Shown here: positions 1-12,330 of the stretch, in pieces
How the letters are laid out: the number at the start of each line of letters is the position of its first letter
Position numbering within the stretch: position 1 is the first letter of the stretch
Assembly (NCBI GenBank): GCA_020881915.1
Contig: JAJFPB010000009.1
Location: 1 to 64,000, forward strand
Length of the DNA stretch: 64,000 nucleotides
Direction of reading: 5' to 3'
DNA from: Paramyrothecium sp. XJ0827
Taxonomy: Eukaryota > Ascomycota > Sordariomycetes > Hypocreales > Stachybotryaceae
Position numbers and translations under genes: made by a program
The notes under the pieces: generated by a model
Databases searched by the model: none
Seen by the model: only the letters and a program-made list of their open reading frames with translations
Told to the model about the DNA's origin: nothing

Positions 1-411
1 TGCCTCTTTATTTATTATATTTTAATTGATTACTTCACTTCATTTCCTGCCTTTTAATAATGGACTTCTATATCTTAAAACCCTATAACTTTAATTGTGG
101 CCTTGCTTGCCTGGCTTGTTTCCTGCTATTACTCTTCATTCTAAATTACTCTTTTTAAATCTTCTCTAAAACCCTTTTATAACTTTATTTTTGCCTCACT
201 GGCCTGACTCTTTTCTAATTATTATCTTTAATTATTTATATGCTCTTTTTAATGCTAACTACTATTAACTTATAACTCTTTACTTTTATTTATTTTATTA
301 AATATACTATTAAATTCTATAACCCTTATATTATCTCTTTTTATATCTTTTAATCTTTTCCTCGCGCTCTTACCTTATTACTAATTACTTTTCCTAACTA
401 TTACCCTAAAC

Positions 412-580
412 TCCTCCCCTAACCCTCACCATAAACCCCTCCCCTAACCCTCACTATAAACTCCTCCCCTAACCCTCACCATAAACCCCTCCCCTAACCC
501 TCACTATAAACTCCTCCCCTAACCCCTCACCATAAACCCCTCCCCTAACCCTCACCATAAACCCCTCCCCTAACCCTTTC
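412..580. repeat. 24-bp telomere-like tandem repeat
   Basis: About seven head-to-tail copies of a 24-bp unit built around CCCCTAACCCTCACCATAAA. Units differ by single C/T changes (CACCATAAA or CACTATAAA) and one carries an extra C. The unit holds a CCCTAA telomeric hexamer, so it may derive from degenerate telomere repeats. Confidence 0.85.
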
Positions 581-619
581 CCTTGCTATCTTACCTTATT
601 ACTAATTACTCCCTAATCT

Positions 620-764
620 TAACTGTGGCCTCGCCGGCCTGGCTCTTTTCCCGCTGTCGCCCTTAATTATTTATAACTCTTTTTAACTCTCCCCTAAAAC
701 CCTTCTATAACTAACCTAACTATGGCCTCGCCGGCCTGGCTCTTTTCTTGCTGTCGCCCTTAAT
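620..764. repeat. Dispersed about 40-bp subtelomeric motif, two close copies
   Basis: Two near-identical copies begin near 621 and 721 with the core GGCCTCGCCGGCCTGGCTC followed by TTTTC and GCTGTCGCCCTTAATTA. Weaker copies lie near 97 and 190, and related GCTCTTTTCCTGCCCGGATG versions near 2315 and 2405. They may be remnants of one satellite or promoter-like block; no function can be assigned. Confidence 0.6.
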
Positions 765-1708
765 TATTAACCCTAACCCATTTAAACCCTCCTCCCTCCC
801 TTCTCCCTCTGACCTCCGACCTCCGATCTCTACCCCTTAACCTTAACCCTATTCGCCCGGTCCGGTTCCGCCCTCTACTACTAATCCCCTAAATCCTCCC
901 GCCTCCACATGGCCGCACATCACTTATTGTGGGTCTAACTGCCTGCTGCTTGCTTCTTTTCTAACTGCCCGCCTTATATTACATTGCAATCCCTGCTGTT
1001 TCCTTCCCTTTTGTACTTCTGCCTTTGTATATTCTGTAATCCGACTTTTCTTCTCTATTCTTCCTATATAAACCTTAACCCCTCTATCTACCCCTCCCTC
1101 CTTCTTTTACCCTTTCTTGCTGCTCTTTACCTCTCCGCTATTCGTCTTGGCTATTTATTCTAATCCTTGTCTCTACCTACCTGGCTAAACCCTTGCTTTC
1201 CTGCCTGCCTGCTTATATTGTCCGTTGCTTCTCTACTGACTTCTTTTGTTTTAATTCTTGCCTGCTAACTCTATTGACGGCCCTTCTTTTATCTTACCTA
1301 ATGCCTACTGTCTCTGTCACCGCCATCTTGGCTACTGCTTGCCTTCTTGCTGCTGCTATAACTCTCGCCGTCTACGCCATGCCTGCCTCCTCCTACCTAA
1401 CTGTTGTATTCACCTACGCCGCCATTTATCTATCTCTATATCTTCACTACAACACTGGCTTCTCTGTTACCGCTGCCTTTGCTAATAACCCGTTGTCTTT
1501 ACCTAATCTACTATCCGCCCTCCTCCCTTCATTATCTGCTTACCCTAACCCTTCTCATTGACTTGTTCCCATCTTAAACTAATTGGTCTGGGCCTACGTT
1601 TCGATTTTATCGTCAAATCCCGCCTAATCTATTAACACTCCTTGGTCTCTACATACTATACCATACTATCCACACTTACTCTATGGCCTGCAAACATGGG
1701 CAACCTTT

Positions 1709-1816
1709 CTCACCCTAACCATATAAATGCAACCTCACCCTAACCATATTAATTAAACCTCACCCTAACCATATTAATTAAACCTCACCCTAACCATATT
1801 AATTAAACCTAACCCT
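1709..1816. repeat. 25-bp CACCCTAACCATATTAATTA tandem repeat
   Basis: About four direct copies of a 25-bp unit containing CACCCTAACCATATTAATTA, ending in plain CCTAACCCTAACTG telomere-like sequence. The first copy is diverged (CATATAAATG). It lies just telomere-proximal to a helicase relic. Confidence 0.8.
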
Positions 1817-1911
1817 AACTGTCTCTACTCCGCCGTATAAATAATAATACCTATAACCCTCTAAAATTATATATCTCTTCTAACCTCTATTATATAATAA
1901 TCTACAAATTT

Positions 1912-2330
1912 ATATAAACCCCACACATATATTATTTGTCTCATGCCCGCCCCATCTTACCTTCTTACCTATCCATATAAACTTGTCCACCTCTTCTTCC
2001 CCAATTATACCCATCTCCTTTATTATTTCCATCGTCTCGTCGTGGTAAAACCCTAACCCCGCGCCCCAAACCTTTTCTAATACACCTCTATACTGGCACT
2101 GCTTCCCTTATATCTGGGCAAATGCCCCTCGTCCTCCTTTGCCGCCACCCATTGCTGGTAAATCCCCTGTGGCATCCCGCAATTAAAACACCCGCTGAAA
2201 CTCGTAAACCGCCTGGCCTTAAATACTATCTTCTTCACCTCTTCGGCCCACACCTGCGCTGCAATCCAATCTAATACTCCTCTCTACGGGCATACCTCTC
2301 CCCGTTTATTTACGCCTGACCGGCGCGGCT
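1912..2330 (-). pseudogene. 3' remnant of a second telomere-linked helicase (C-terminal Cys-rich domain)
   Basis: Translated on the minus strand, this segment matches the C-terminal end of the helicase at 2695-7515. It has an E-x-C-P start, then FSGCFNCGMPQGIYQQWV, which pairs with YSGCFGCGLPYKVCNGWK in the larger gene. After one frame change it reads KQCQYRGVLEK, pairing with GKCQYEGVLAR, then WGGHETNNICVGF, pairing with WGGMETNEMCRGF. A TAG interrupts the first part near 2295, and a TAA ends the frame near 1912. No helicase motif survives. It is a decayed tandem copy nearer the telomere; tandem arrays of this family are known at fungal chromosome ends. Confidence 0.8.
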
Positions 2331-2437
2331 CTTTTCCTGCCCGGATGGTTTGTTACTCTTCTCTCTCTTTCCTTCTCTCCCTCTCTCCACCCTTTTTACG
2401 CCTAACTGATGCCGCTCTTTTTCTGCCCGGATGGCTT
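2313..2437. repeat. Paired subtelomeric motif and pyrimidine tract
   Basis: Two copies of a motif of the form TTTACGCCT-(9 to 10 bases)-CGGCTCTTTT-CTGCCCGGATGG start near 2311 and 2396. They are separated by a CT-rich tract and followed by a poly-T run near 2527-2550. The core resembles the motif at 620-764. Confidence 0.5.
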
Positions 2438-2694
2438 GTTAATCTACTCTCTCATTCTCTCTTTCTTCTTCTGCCTTACTGGCATTGCCTCTTTCTTGGA
2501 CGGCACTTTATTCCTTCGCTGTTTTCCTTGCTCTTTTTTTTTTTTTTTTTAAATGTCTTTATTCCAACCCTACTACTACCCTAAACTACAAATATACCCT
2601 AACTCTCTCTACCTATAACTACTACACCAACCCCCTAATAATTGTATTCTCGCCCTAACCCTAATATCTATTCTCTTTATACTAAATGCTCTAT

Positions 2695-5600
2695 TCACTC
2701 CTCCTCTTCCATTATCCACTTACATAACTCTGCAAATCCCCGGCACATCTCATTTGTCTCCATCCCACCCCATAACTTAATCCTCCTTCCTGCCCATGTA
2801 TAAAACCCCCTCGACTCTCTCTCTTGCCCACTTAACCCCTTGACCTTATCCTGGAAAATACAAACGGCTGCCCCGTAAAACCGCGCCAATACTCCTTCAT
2901 ACTGACATTTCCCTCCCTGTATCTTCTCGTATCTCCCCCCGTCATCATCCATTACCTTCCATCCATTACAAACCTTGTATGGCAACCCACACCCAAAACA
3001 ACCGCTGTACGGTTCAAACCCTCGCTTTCGAAACATCTCCTCTTCTATCCTTGCCATAACCCCGCTCACCTCTCTGTACCCTGCCGTACCCTTTAACGGG
3101 CACTCTTCCATTCTGTGCTCATCTGCCTCATCCCCATCCGGCAAATCGCACAACACTCTGCCCAACTTTCCAAATAACCCTCCAACTCGCTCGCCATCGC
3201 CGTTTCCTCCATCATTTGCTTCCTGCTTTGCCACTCTTGGAATGCAATATCTCGTCTCTGCCGGTCGAACGCTATTTGTGCCTCTGCGTATTCGACTTCG
3301 TCTTGGTCTTGGCCTTGGTCTTGGCTTTGGTTGTCCAACTTTTCTTCTATTCGTCCGCAAACATCGCATTGCTCTTCACCTTCTTCACACCCCTCTCGAT
3401 CCGTTCGACCATCCATCGACATATCCAATATCTTTCGCCGGCATTCCTCCTCTCCACGTAATCCACACTCTCTCTCTCTTTCTTCCTTACACCACCCGCT
3501 CTGCTCGGCCTTTGCCTTTTGCCGCCTCTCGGCCTCTTGCTTATCTTGTTTCAACCCCGGCAAATAACAACCGCATCGCTGACTTGCCCGTCTCGTCCCG
3601 CTCGCCCGCTCTCCTGTACGTAATCTCGAATTCGCCTCGGCATCCATCCATGCACTACCAACCTTATGTCGGGTATATCGATTCCCATCCCTAATGCGTT
3701 CGTTGCCACTATAATTCTCTCTCCCATCATCCACATCTGTAACCGTTCCTTCTTGCCCTCCTTTGTGTCGACCTTGTTGTAATATGTGCCACAACCAAAC
3801 ATCTCCCTAACCTCTTCACCCGTTCCACTGACCCGCCATAAATGATCACCTTGCCGTCGTGTCCTCCACGGATCCATGCTTCTACAACCTCTTTGATCCT
3901 CTTATCTTCTGCCATCTGTGCCTCCTCTTCCTCTTGCCTCCAATGTGCCTTCCCTTTGCCCCTTGCTTTATTACTCCTATGCTCCACCTTGATGACGCTG
4001 TACCGTATGTTGCGTCGTGTTGTTTTGCTTCGAAACACTACCTCCCGCCCGGGCTGGATCGCCGCCACCTTGTAAAACTCGACCATCTCGTCCGGGCCCA
4101 TCGTGGCTGTTAAAAATACCCGCTGCACACCCCACTCCCGAACCACCTTTCCGACTTCGCTTAACTTTGGCCGGAACGTTGCGCTGCCATCCATTAATGT
4201 GTGGCACTCTTCTAAAATCACTCGGTCCAAAACACCCTGGTTTTGCAATCGGTTGACGTAATCTCGGAACCCGCCCGTCACCGCTGACTCGGGCGTCACG
4301 AAAACTATGCTTGCTGTCGGCGTTCCCTGCTGGCTGTTCCATATATGGGACGTAATTTGGAACTCCGTGCAACGTTTATGTAAATCTTCCTGCAATGCAA
4401 CCAATGGCACTACAACGATCGTTGTCCCCTCTGGTGAACAATATGCCGGCAACATGAACGACAAACTCTTGCCTCCACCCGTGCTTGTGATCTGGATAAT
4501 CGGCGTTTCCCCGCGATGATGGCCCGGATCACCTTCGACTGTTGACCACGAAACTCTGTCCCTCGTCCCATCATCTGCTGTAACTGTCCGGAAATATCGA
4601 CTTGCCGTAACCGATGTAATCGTCGGAATCGCCCTTCCTCCCGCTCGCTTTCGAACTGATCTCGCTTGCGCTTCCGCCCGCCCTGCGCACTCGCCCCTGT
4701 ACCGAACCCGAAAAATCGATGTAACTCGTGGCTGATGTTCCGGAATTCCTCCCGCATCCGCGCTGTGCCTCCTAACCCTTGTTGTAACTCTCGCGCATAA
4801 ATTATACCCGCGATATGCGATTGGTGGCCGGCCTGTAAATCCGCCGCGTCATTGTCGATCCCGTCCTCGTCTTCGTATTCCACCCCGTCTTCTCCCACCC
4901 TCTTTGCAAACTTGCCTCCTAAATACCGGTTGGATATCGCGATGGCGATGTGCCGCCATACGCTGATATTCAACCGACAACCCATTAATCGCTGGCTGAT
5001 CTGCTGTAAAATTCGCCGCGCCCGATCCGGTGTCCATTTTCTTTCCCCACCCAATTCTTCCATTCAACGGGTATGGTCATATCGATGCCTTCGTCTTCCG
5101 ACTGGCTTGACCGACTTGACCGACCTACCTGACTTGACCGACTTGCCCGACTTGACCTTGCTTGTGCCAAACTCTCCTTGTTGCCAATTCCGTCCGTACT
5201 ACCCTTTTCTTCTCCAAACTCCCTTTCTCCTTCCTCCTCGCTGCTATATCCCTCGTCTTCGTCGCTGTTGTGGTGCCGCTTGCGGTATGCGATCTCTTCG
5301 CTCCATAAAAATGGGCTTACTTGGTCTGCACCCTTGACCATACCCTGCACCTGCTGCCAAAACGGCAACACCAACCACAAATACCAAACCAATAATTCCC
5401 CAACCTCTCTGGGTATAAAACGGTGAATGATTTTCGCCTGGCCCGTTTGCTGGAAATTTTTATGGTATGCTGTAACGAAACATACGTCGCCGTTGTGGAT
5501 AAAAATGTTGCGTGTGCCGCCGTTGCTGGTGTTCTTATACCGTATTCCTAAAATTTCCCATAATCGCGCGGGCATTGACAATAAATGCTTCAAAAACCAC

Positions 5601-7515
5601 ATCAACTCCCGGAACCGCTCCAATATTTTGCTGTACTCCTGCAATGCCTTCTTTTTGTACGGATGCTTTTGCTTTTCATCGGTCGAAATCCATTCTTTTT
5701 GCAGTTCCTTGCGCTGAACCAACCGTGTGAATACCCAACCCTTGCCTTGCTCCAACCATGTGTTGCGGCTGTCCTCTAAAAACGAATAACCCACCTTGTC
5801 CTCGCTATTGTCGTCCTCCACACGATCCCACGGGATATGCGGTAACTTGCTGAACCCTTCTTCGCTGCCGTCAACCATGGCCAACTTGCATAATAACTCC
5901 CTCGCCTCGACGACGACGGCGTGTATCATTTCCGTTAATTGACCCATTGTGAACTTGGTTCGCTTGTATTGGACTTGCTCTCCTTCCAATCGATGCTGCC
6001 GCCCGCCGTTGTATTGAACCGAATGTGCATGCCGTATGTCCGTGTCTCCAATATCCAATCCATCGGGCCGGGTTGTTCTGATCGTCCGTCGCCGACACGG
6101 GTCATAAACTTACGAACCATTTTCCGTACGCGGGTGAACATGCCCGGCGTACGCTCGCGTGCTAATCTCTCCTCCATATTGTGCACCCTCCTGGTTAACT
6201 GCACCTCTTCCTCGCGTTGCCGATATGCCCAACCGATGGCAAACATGCGGGCCACCTTGATCACGGCTGACAAAACGGGTGTATAATCCGACGGGTCGTA
6301 CCAACCACCATCTTCGCGAATGCCTAATACGGCCAACGCGCTAACAATGGCATTCTGATGTTCATTATCGCCCACCTGATGATCCAAAAACAACATAACC
6401 ATCTCCAAACACTGCCGATCAATTGCTCCATCCGATGGCGGATTGTTTGTTGGTTTACTCTTGCCCTGGAACGCTTCGTCGCGGGTTCGTGCATGCTGTA
6501 TGAATGCATCCCACGCTGCCTGCTGTGCGCTCGTGAACTGATACGGCGGTCGTTCGTCCTCGTCTTCCTGTTGCTGCGTTCGGTACCATATGCTTGTGAT
6601 CTTGCGCCATACCTCCTTATATCGTATCCATGAATCATCTTCCATCCGCCCTTCAAACGGTTGTGCGGGTTTCTTCCCAACTTCTCGCCGGTTGATTTCG
6701 AATAACGCGGCTGTCCCAACTTTGCTCGGGCGGCATAAACCCCTCGACCATTCCATGGTACGGTCTAAACTCTCGCACACCTGCCGCAACACACCCTCTT
6801 CGTCCCCGATGGGTCCGGTCATGGCCCGCAATGCATTGCGGTCTAAACCCTTCAAATGGACTGACCAACCCACCCTGCCCAACCATGCGTTGGCCTCGAA
6901 TTTCTGGTTCACTTCTTCGATCCGATCTTCTTTCTCGGCTTCCTTGAACCGCTGCTCTTGCGTACTGTGGAACTCCTCAATCTTTCGCATGATGTCTCGT
7001 TCCTCGGCTTCTGGCTCTGGTTTAACACCTGGCTCTCGAACTTCGAACCATGCACTGCCGGCTCGGGACGGGAAAAACCGTTGGCAATAAACGCCGGTCG
7101 TCCATGGCACAAGCCGCTCCGCTTGATGGGTTCTTCTTCGGGAACTATCGCCTTGTCTCCGTTCATTTTTCCACTGGTGCTTATCCGTGGCGTGATCCCG
7201 CATATGCTTCTCTCGTCGGACAATATATGGGCACTGATTACATCTTATACCATCTGGCTGTGGCCTGGCGATGATTGGCACCGGCTCGATGGCTTCCACC
7301 GGCAACGGGTATTGTCTTAACTGCGTCTGGTCATAAATAATTCCCGGGATTAACTTTACCGCTTGGATGATCTTCGCCCTTTCCTTGCTATCAATATCTC
7401 GATGATGTCTCCGTAAATGCGTCTGAACCTCATCGGCAATACATGCATGCTCACATTGGTTACAAAGCATGAATGGATATTCGGGTAACTTTGTGAATGG
7501 ACCGAATGCCTCCAT
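2695..7515 (-). pseudogene. Telomere-linked RecQ-like helicase with N-terminal C2H2 fingers (six frameshifts)
   Basis: A fungal telomere-associated helicase of about 1,600 codons, read from 7515 to 2695. The N-terminus has two C2H2-type fingers of the OrsD/DUF3505 kind (CNQCEH...HLRRHH and CNQCPY...HATDKH). The middle carries the family's region around GGTRNIFIHNGDVCFVTAYH. The helicase core shows Walker A STGGGKSLSF (near 4480), VILEECHTLMD in place of DECH (near 4210), FLTATMGP, ATNALGMGIDIPDIR and QESGRAGRDG (near 3600). The C-terminus is Cys-rich (REGCEEGEEQCDVC, GCFGCGLP). The frame must change near 5985, 5046, 4510, 3815, 3565 and 3118; at each place adding one G to the coding strand restores the frame, and no stop interrupts the combined reading. 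It is either a very young pseudogene or an intact gene with assembly errors. Proposed roles of the family are in telomere maintenance; here that is inference. Confidence 0.9.
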
Positions 7516-7900
7516 TTTTACTTAACCCTTAATCGGTGGCAATGAATGGTTGAAGTTGGATTACTTAAATGGAAATGGGTTATCTCTACCTTTATTATGG
7601 CTGGCTCTATCCCCTTAACATGGCCTCCCTGGTCGTCGGGACCCACTCTCAACCTCACTTCATTTACTTGGGCCGAATTTCGGATGGCCACCAGAAATGC
7701 AATTCTGCTTCATTTTAAATAAAAACATACGTGCTTAGTCTCCAAGATCGTGGCTCTCTATTGATATATATATTATGTATTTTACTGCTGTCTAACCCAA
7801 AAACCATAGACGCCACTTTGCAAAAACCATGGACGCCAGTTTCATTAGCGCGAAAATAAAATGTATGTAATTTCAAAAACCTTTGAGTCCATGGCACAAG
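7516..7900. other. Upstream region of the helicase
   Basis: No gene seen. This is the likely promoter side of the minus-strand helicase. A short direct repeat around AAAACCAT(A/G)GACGCCA occurs twice near 7797-7840, and a GGATAGGATAGGATAG run lies at about 7910, just before base composition drops into the AT-rich block. Confidence 0.5.
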
Positions 7901-10900
7901 TCATAAGTGATAGGATAGGATAGGATAGTATTAGAGCTTTATAGAAGAGTAAGTATAATAAATACCTAAGGTCTTAGGATATACCCTATATTAAGAAATA
8001 GAATAGTTCTCTTTATTTCTACCTACCCTAACTAAAAAACCTTATCTATATTGCCCCTTTTATATATATTAAAATATCTAATATTAGTTTAGGTATACTT
8101 AATATAAATATCTAGATATCTATTCTCTCTAATAGTTTATTATACTCTTATAATACCTTTATAATAGCCTTATATATTTCCCTAATAATAGATAATATAC
8201 TACTATATACTTCCTATACTACATCTAATAGATAGTTAGAGTTCTACTCCTACTGTACTATATCTTGAAACTTCTTTATATATAGCTTCCTAAGACTAGG
8301 AATATTATATATATATATAAATATAAATACCTTATAATAAAGTACTAAAAGCGGCCCTTTAATACTATTAATCTTCTTATCCTACTATATATCTTAATTA
8401 TATCTTCTAATAGATATAGGGTTAAGATCTTTGTAGTCCTATAGATAAAGGAACTAAATTATATAATATACTGCCTATGGATTAGTATCTATGAAGTTAA
8501 CTGAAACTTTCTTAACTTTAGACTTAGGCTTAGTACTCTTAATAGTATGGAATGTAATAGCTTTCTTAATAAATAAATACTATAAGTATATTACTATATA
8601 ATGTGCTTTATATATTATATTAGCTACTATAAGCTTGATATTGGAGTACTTTTTAGTATTAAAAAGCCTATGGAAATAATTAGTAATATTTAAAATAAAA
8701 TAGCTAGAAATAGAGTAATAATAGAAAACTAAAATTAAAAACCTCCGATCTAAGGAACTTACCTATATAGCTATACCTTCTTCTTATTATCTATAGTAGA
8801 GATCTTCCTTTTAGGTATTAAAGCTATTTTAGATACTTCTTTCTTTTCCTATTATACTACTACTAGTATTAGGAAGAGCTTAAGGTAAAGGGACTAGGCT
8901 ATATAGTCAGATATAAATATACCTTCACTAAGTAGGTATTGCAAAATGCTAATTAGGTCCTACTGTATGAAATAGGGAATGGTTAAGTTATATTGCTAAA
9001 TGATCTTCTTTATTGCCCTTTTCTTGCGAAGTATGGTATTCTATATCTAACTAAATATCTACCTATACTATAAAGAGGAGTATATGGCTTTGCGATCGGA
9101 CCTAGTATATAGTATGTAGTAATAGAGAGGGCTATAATAGTGGCGCCTTATAATGCTTACTAAATCTATATATTAGAACTGGCTGTCTTGATGGAGTATA
9201 ATGGTTGGTATGTATGATATTAGCTTAAAGCAGAAGGTATATAAGCCTACTATTTTTTTGGTTGCCTAGGAGACTACAACTAAGAGTTAAGTGCCTAGGT
9301 ATCTATATAGTATATATTAAAAGGCTGGATCCTAGACTAGGAAAAATTATAGAATTATGTAATATTCCTTGGCCTATTCCCTTCCTACGTATAGCCTTAC
9401 TAACCTAGATAATTTGACCTACTACTTATGCTAGATAATTATTTTAGTACCCGCCTTATCTTTGTGGTGCTATATATAATATTAAGGCAGTTAAGGTCAC
9501 TTAATATTATATTATTTATATCTTAATATTACCCTAGCATAACATATAACAGCTCTTTAAGTTTAGGTCTATAGTTCGGAGTATAGAACCTATGAATATA
9601 TATCCTTAAATGCCCCTATATTAGCTAGCTACCTAATATTAACTAATTAACTGAACTATTATCTACGGATTGCTGCTAATATAGTCACCTATGCTATATC
9701 TTGTAGTTAACTTAATCTAAGTAGTGTACTATTAATAGCCGCTTTTTTCTAGTACTCTAGGTTATTTCTCTCTACTATAAACTTCTCTATATCTTGCTAT
9801 ATAGAGGTCTTTAGATATTTGGCCTTAACTTCTATTTTCTTCTATATCTTCTTTACTTCTAATTAAAGTCCCTTAATCTATTTACCAAAACTCAGCACCT
9901 TTAATATTAGAGTTATTTTTTAACTAGCTAAGAATAATTTATTAATTCTCTTAATAGCAATACTTATTTAGTTTACTATAATATTACGAATATCTAATAT
10001 TAAGTAGAGTAATAATTAGATCTTATTTTTACTAAGTTCTATCTTGAACCTATTAATAATAGTTATAAATAACTCCGCCTAAAAGGTAACTAAGCTACTT
10101 TAGTATAGTCCTAACCTTATTTATCTAGTGTGGCCTGTATTATTTTCTAACCAAAGATAAAAAATACTTATTTAAGAGTATATTATAGTTATACTATTAG
10201 TAATTGGTATATCTAGAAGGATAAAGATATAGGCTAGGAGAAGTTTTTAATAGTAGCTATTTAAGTTTAGTTAGTTATTCTAAGTACCTATTATATATAT
10301 ATATATTCTTACCTTCTATAAGCTCTGGGCTATTTAATTACTAAATACCCTTTTTAAACTTATATTCCTTTTATTCTAAGATATTAAGTATTACCTATTT
10401 TATATAGATTAACCCTATGGATTTGCTGCTATTTAAAGCCTTTATAGTAACTCTCTTCTTTTTCTTTACTATATTTTAGATATTACTAACCTTCTTAAAA
10501 GTTAGAATCTTTCTAAGGCTATAATAACTTAGTTTAATTAGCACTTAAAAAAAATATATATACTATTCTAAGATATAATCCTTATTCCCCTATTCTCCAG
10601 AGATTATTCTAAGATAAAATAATATCTATTAATTTTAACTATCTCCTCTTACTTCTACTTTCCCCCTTACTACTAATACTACCTATTACTATTCCTACAT
10701 TAGATATATTCTTATGGTTTAGTAGACTGTAATAGCTAATTAAGCTAATAAGAAGCCCGACCTTAAGCTTATATTAGATAGCCTTATAATAGTAACTAAA
10801 TATTTTACTTTACTTTAATAGGATAATATAATATAATTTATAAAAGTTTTAACTACAATATAGAAAGAAGTCTAATACTTTAGTTTAGAGGTTAATACTG

Positions 10901-11869
10901 GCCTTATAGATATTAAGAAGGTAATAGGAGAAATAAAGGGCAATATTATAAAAGAATTTAGAGAGAGATACCTAACTAAGTAAGACTATAAACTCCTATA
11001 TAAATTAATTATTAATCTAGGATTAGAAATAGCCCTAAGAGGTTCTTTATTTAATATAATATACTTGCTACTAATCTAGTATTTACTTATAGTACCTGTA
11101 TTACTTTAAGTAGTTAGGATAGATTAAAGAGCTTAATATATATATATAGTATAATATAAGTATATATTAACTATCTTAAAGGTAACTAACCCTTGGCCTA
11201 CCCCTTATCTTACTTCTTTATATATTAGCTTATTTAGTCTATTTAATTATATATTTTACTAATAACCTATTTAATCTATAGGACTAATAGTGGATTTCTT
11301 TGCTATAGTAGTAGAATTACCTGTGGGCGGAGAGATGGAGGAGAAAAGATACTAACTAGTATATATATTTAATCTACTAGACCTATGGGGTATTACTTTA
11401 TTAAAAAAGAAAAAGAAGGATAAGAGGAAAGTACTAGGGCCTGTTATATAATGCGAAGTTATTTTAATAGAAGGTTAAGAATAGATTCCTATTATTATAC
11501 TATACTTAGTCTAGATATTATATACTATATTAGATCTGGGCTACTTTCCTTCTAGTGAGCCCTCTGTATTATGCTACTATGTGGTATATATAGTACGAGG
11601 GTTATATAAAGGTATATCTTTAATAGAAGTTATATCTCTCTATAAAGCCGCAGGTATATTAGCAAAAGTATTATACCTACTATTATTATATTTATATAGG
11701 TTTACTAGCTGGCCCCATTAATAGCTACGGAATATGGTTTGGCGAGGTAGTTGCAGTTGTAGTATATATCTAAATATCTAACCCTAGCTATATCTATCTA
11801 GTATATCCTACCTAGAGACCTCCCTTAATCCTTTACTAGCTAGTTTATTTATAGTAATATTATATTCTT

Positions 11870-12330
11870 ATTATATATACTAGAAGAGTACCTTAATACT
11901 AGTATCTACTAGCTGGTATACTAATATATCTAACTCCCTAAATAGCCCTAAATTAGTAACTTTTATCTCTTTTAGTATCTAGTAATACTTATTATTGGTG
12001 CTCTATGTCTATTATTTTGGTACCTAATCTGTGATTCTATTAACTATATATTCTAAGTCTACCTTAATTATAGCTTACTGGAGCTTCTCTCTATTAAAAG
12101 CCCTTGTCCTATGTATTTCTTTAATAAGCTAAAGTGTAATAATAGCTACCTATAACTTTATAACCTAGTTTATTATAGGCTCTCCTCCGAGAATAATGCT
12201 TCTATTAAAGGCAGACTCTTTGCTAAAATATATACCTGCTACTATCCTGGCTTTTAGTATGCTATTGCCTTTGTAAGTACTATTAACTGCAATTATAATA
12301 TAGTCTATATATATAGCCAGGCAATTATAG
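11870..12330 (-). pseudogene. RIP-degraded RNase H-like domain
   Basis: The minus strand reads as a fungal RNase H1-type domain with many stops, mostly TAG/TAA where CAG/CAA is expected. Landmarks: YIDYII at the first catalytic Asp strand, ARIVAGIYFSKESAFNRSI (family form resembles AGxGxFFGPxSPFNRS), LGGEPIINQ, VDLEYIVNRITDQVPK around the third catalytic Asp (with * read as Q), and KVLFQYI near the end. The glutamate expected in the NQRAEL motif reads as Lys, a G-to-A change. It lies downstream of the degraded helicase on the same strand. It could be part of that gene, a separate host-like RNase H gene, or a mobile element component. Confidence 0.6.

Larger units (their letters stand above)
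1..1700. other. Subtelomeric pyrimidine-rich DNA, no gene recognised
   Basis: The + strand is strongly C/T-rich and peppered with CCCTAA, CCCTAAC and CCCTCAC motifs, the C-strand orientation expected if the telomere lies to the left. Open frames exist (for example 1193-1561, +) but are leucine/serine/proline strings produced by the base bias and resemble no family I know. The bias continues through the helicase gene to about 7.6 kb. Confidence 0.7.

Noticed and set aside
1193..1561. 122-codon hydrophobic ORF (+) that looks like a membrane protein
   Set aside because: It follows from the C/T-rich composition, and neighbouring frames look the same. No family resemblance or promoter.
2345..2584. 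79-codon Leu/Phe-rich ORF (+)
   Set aside because: Low-complexity pyrimidine tract including a poly-T run.
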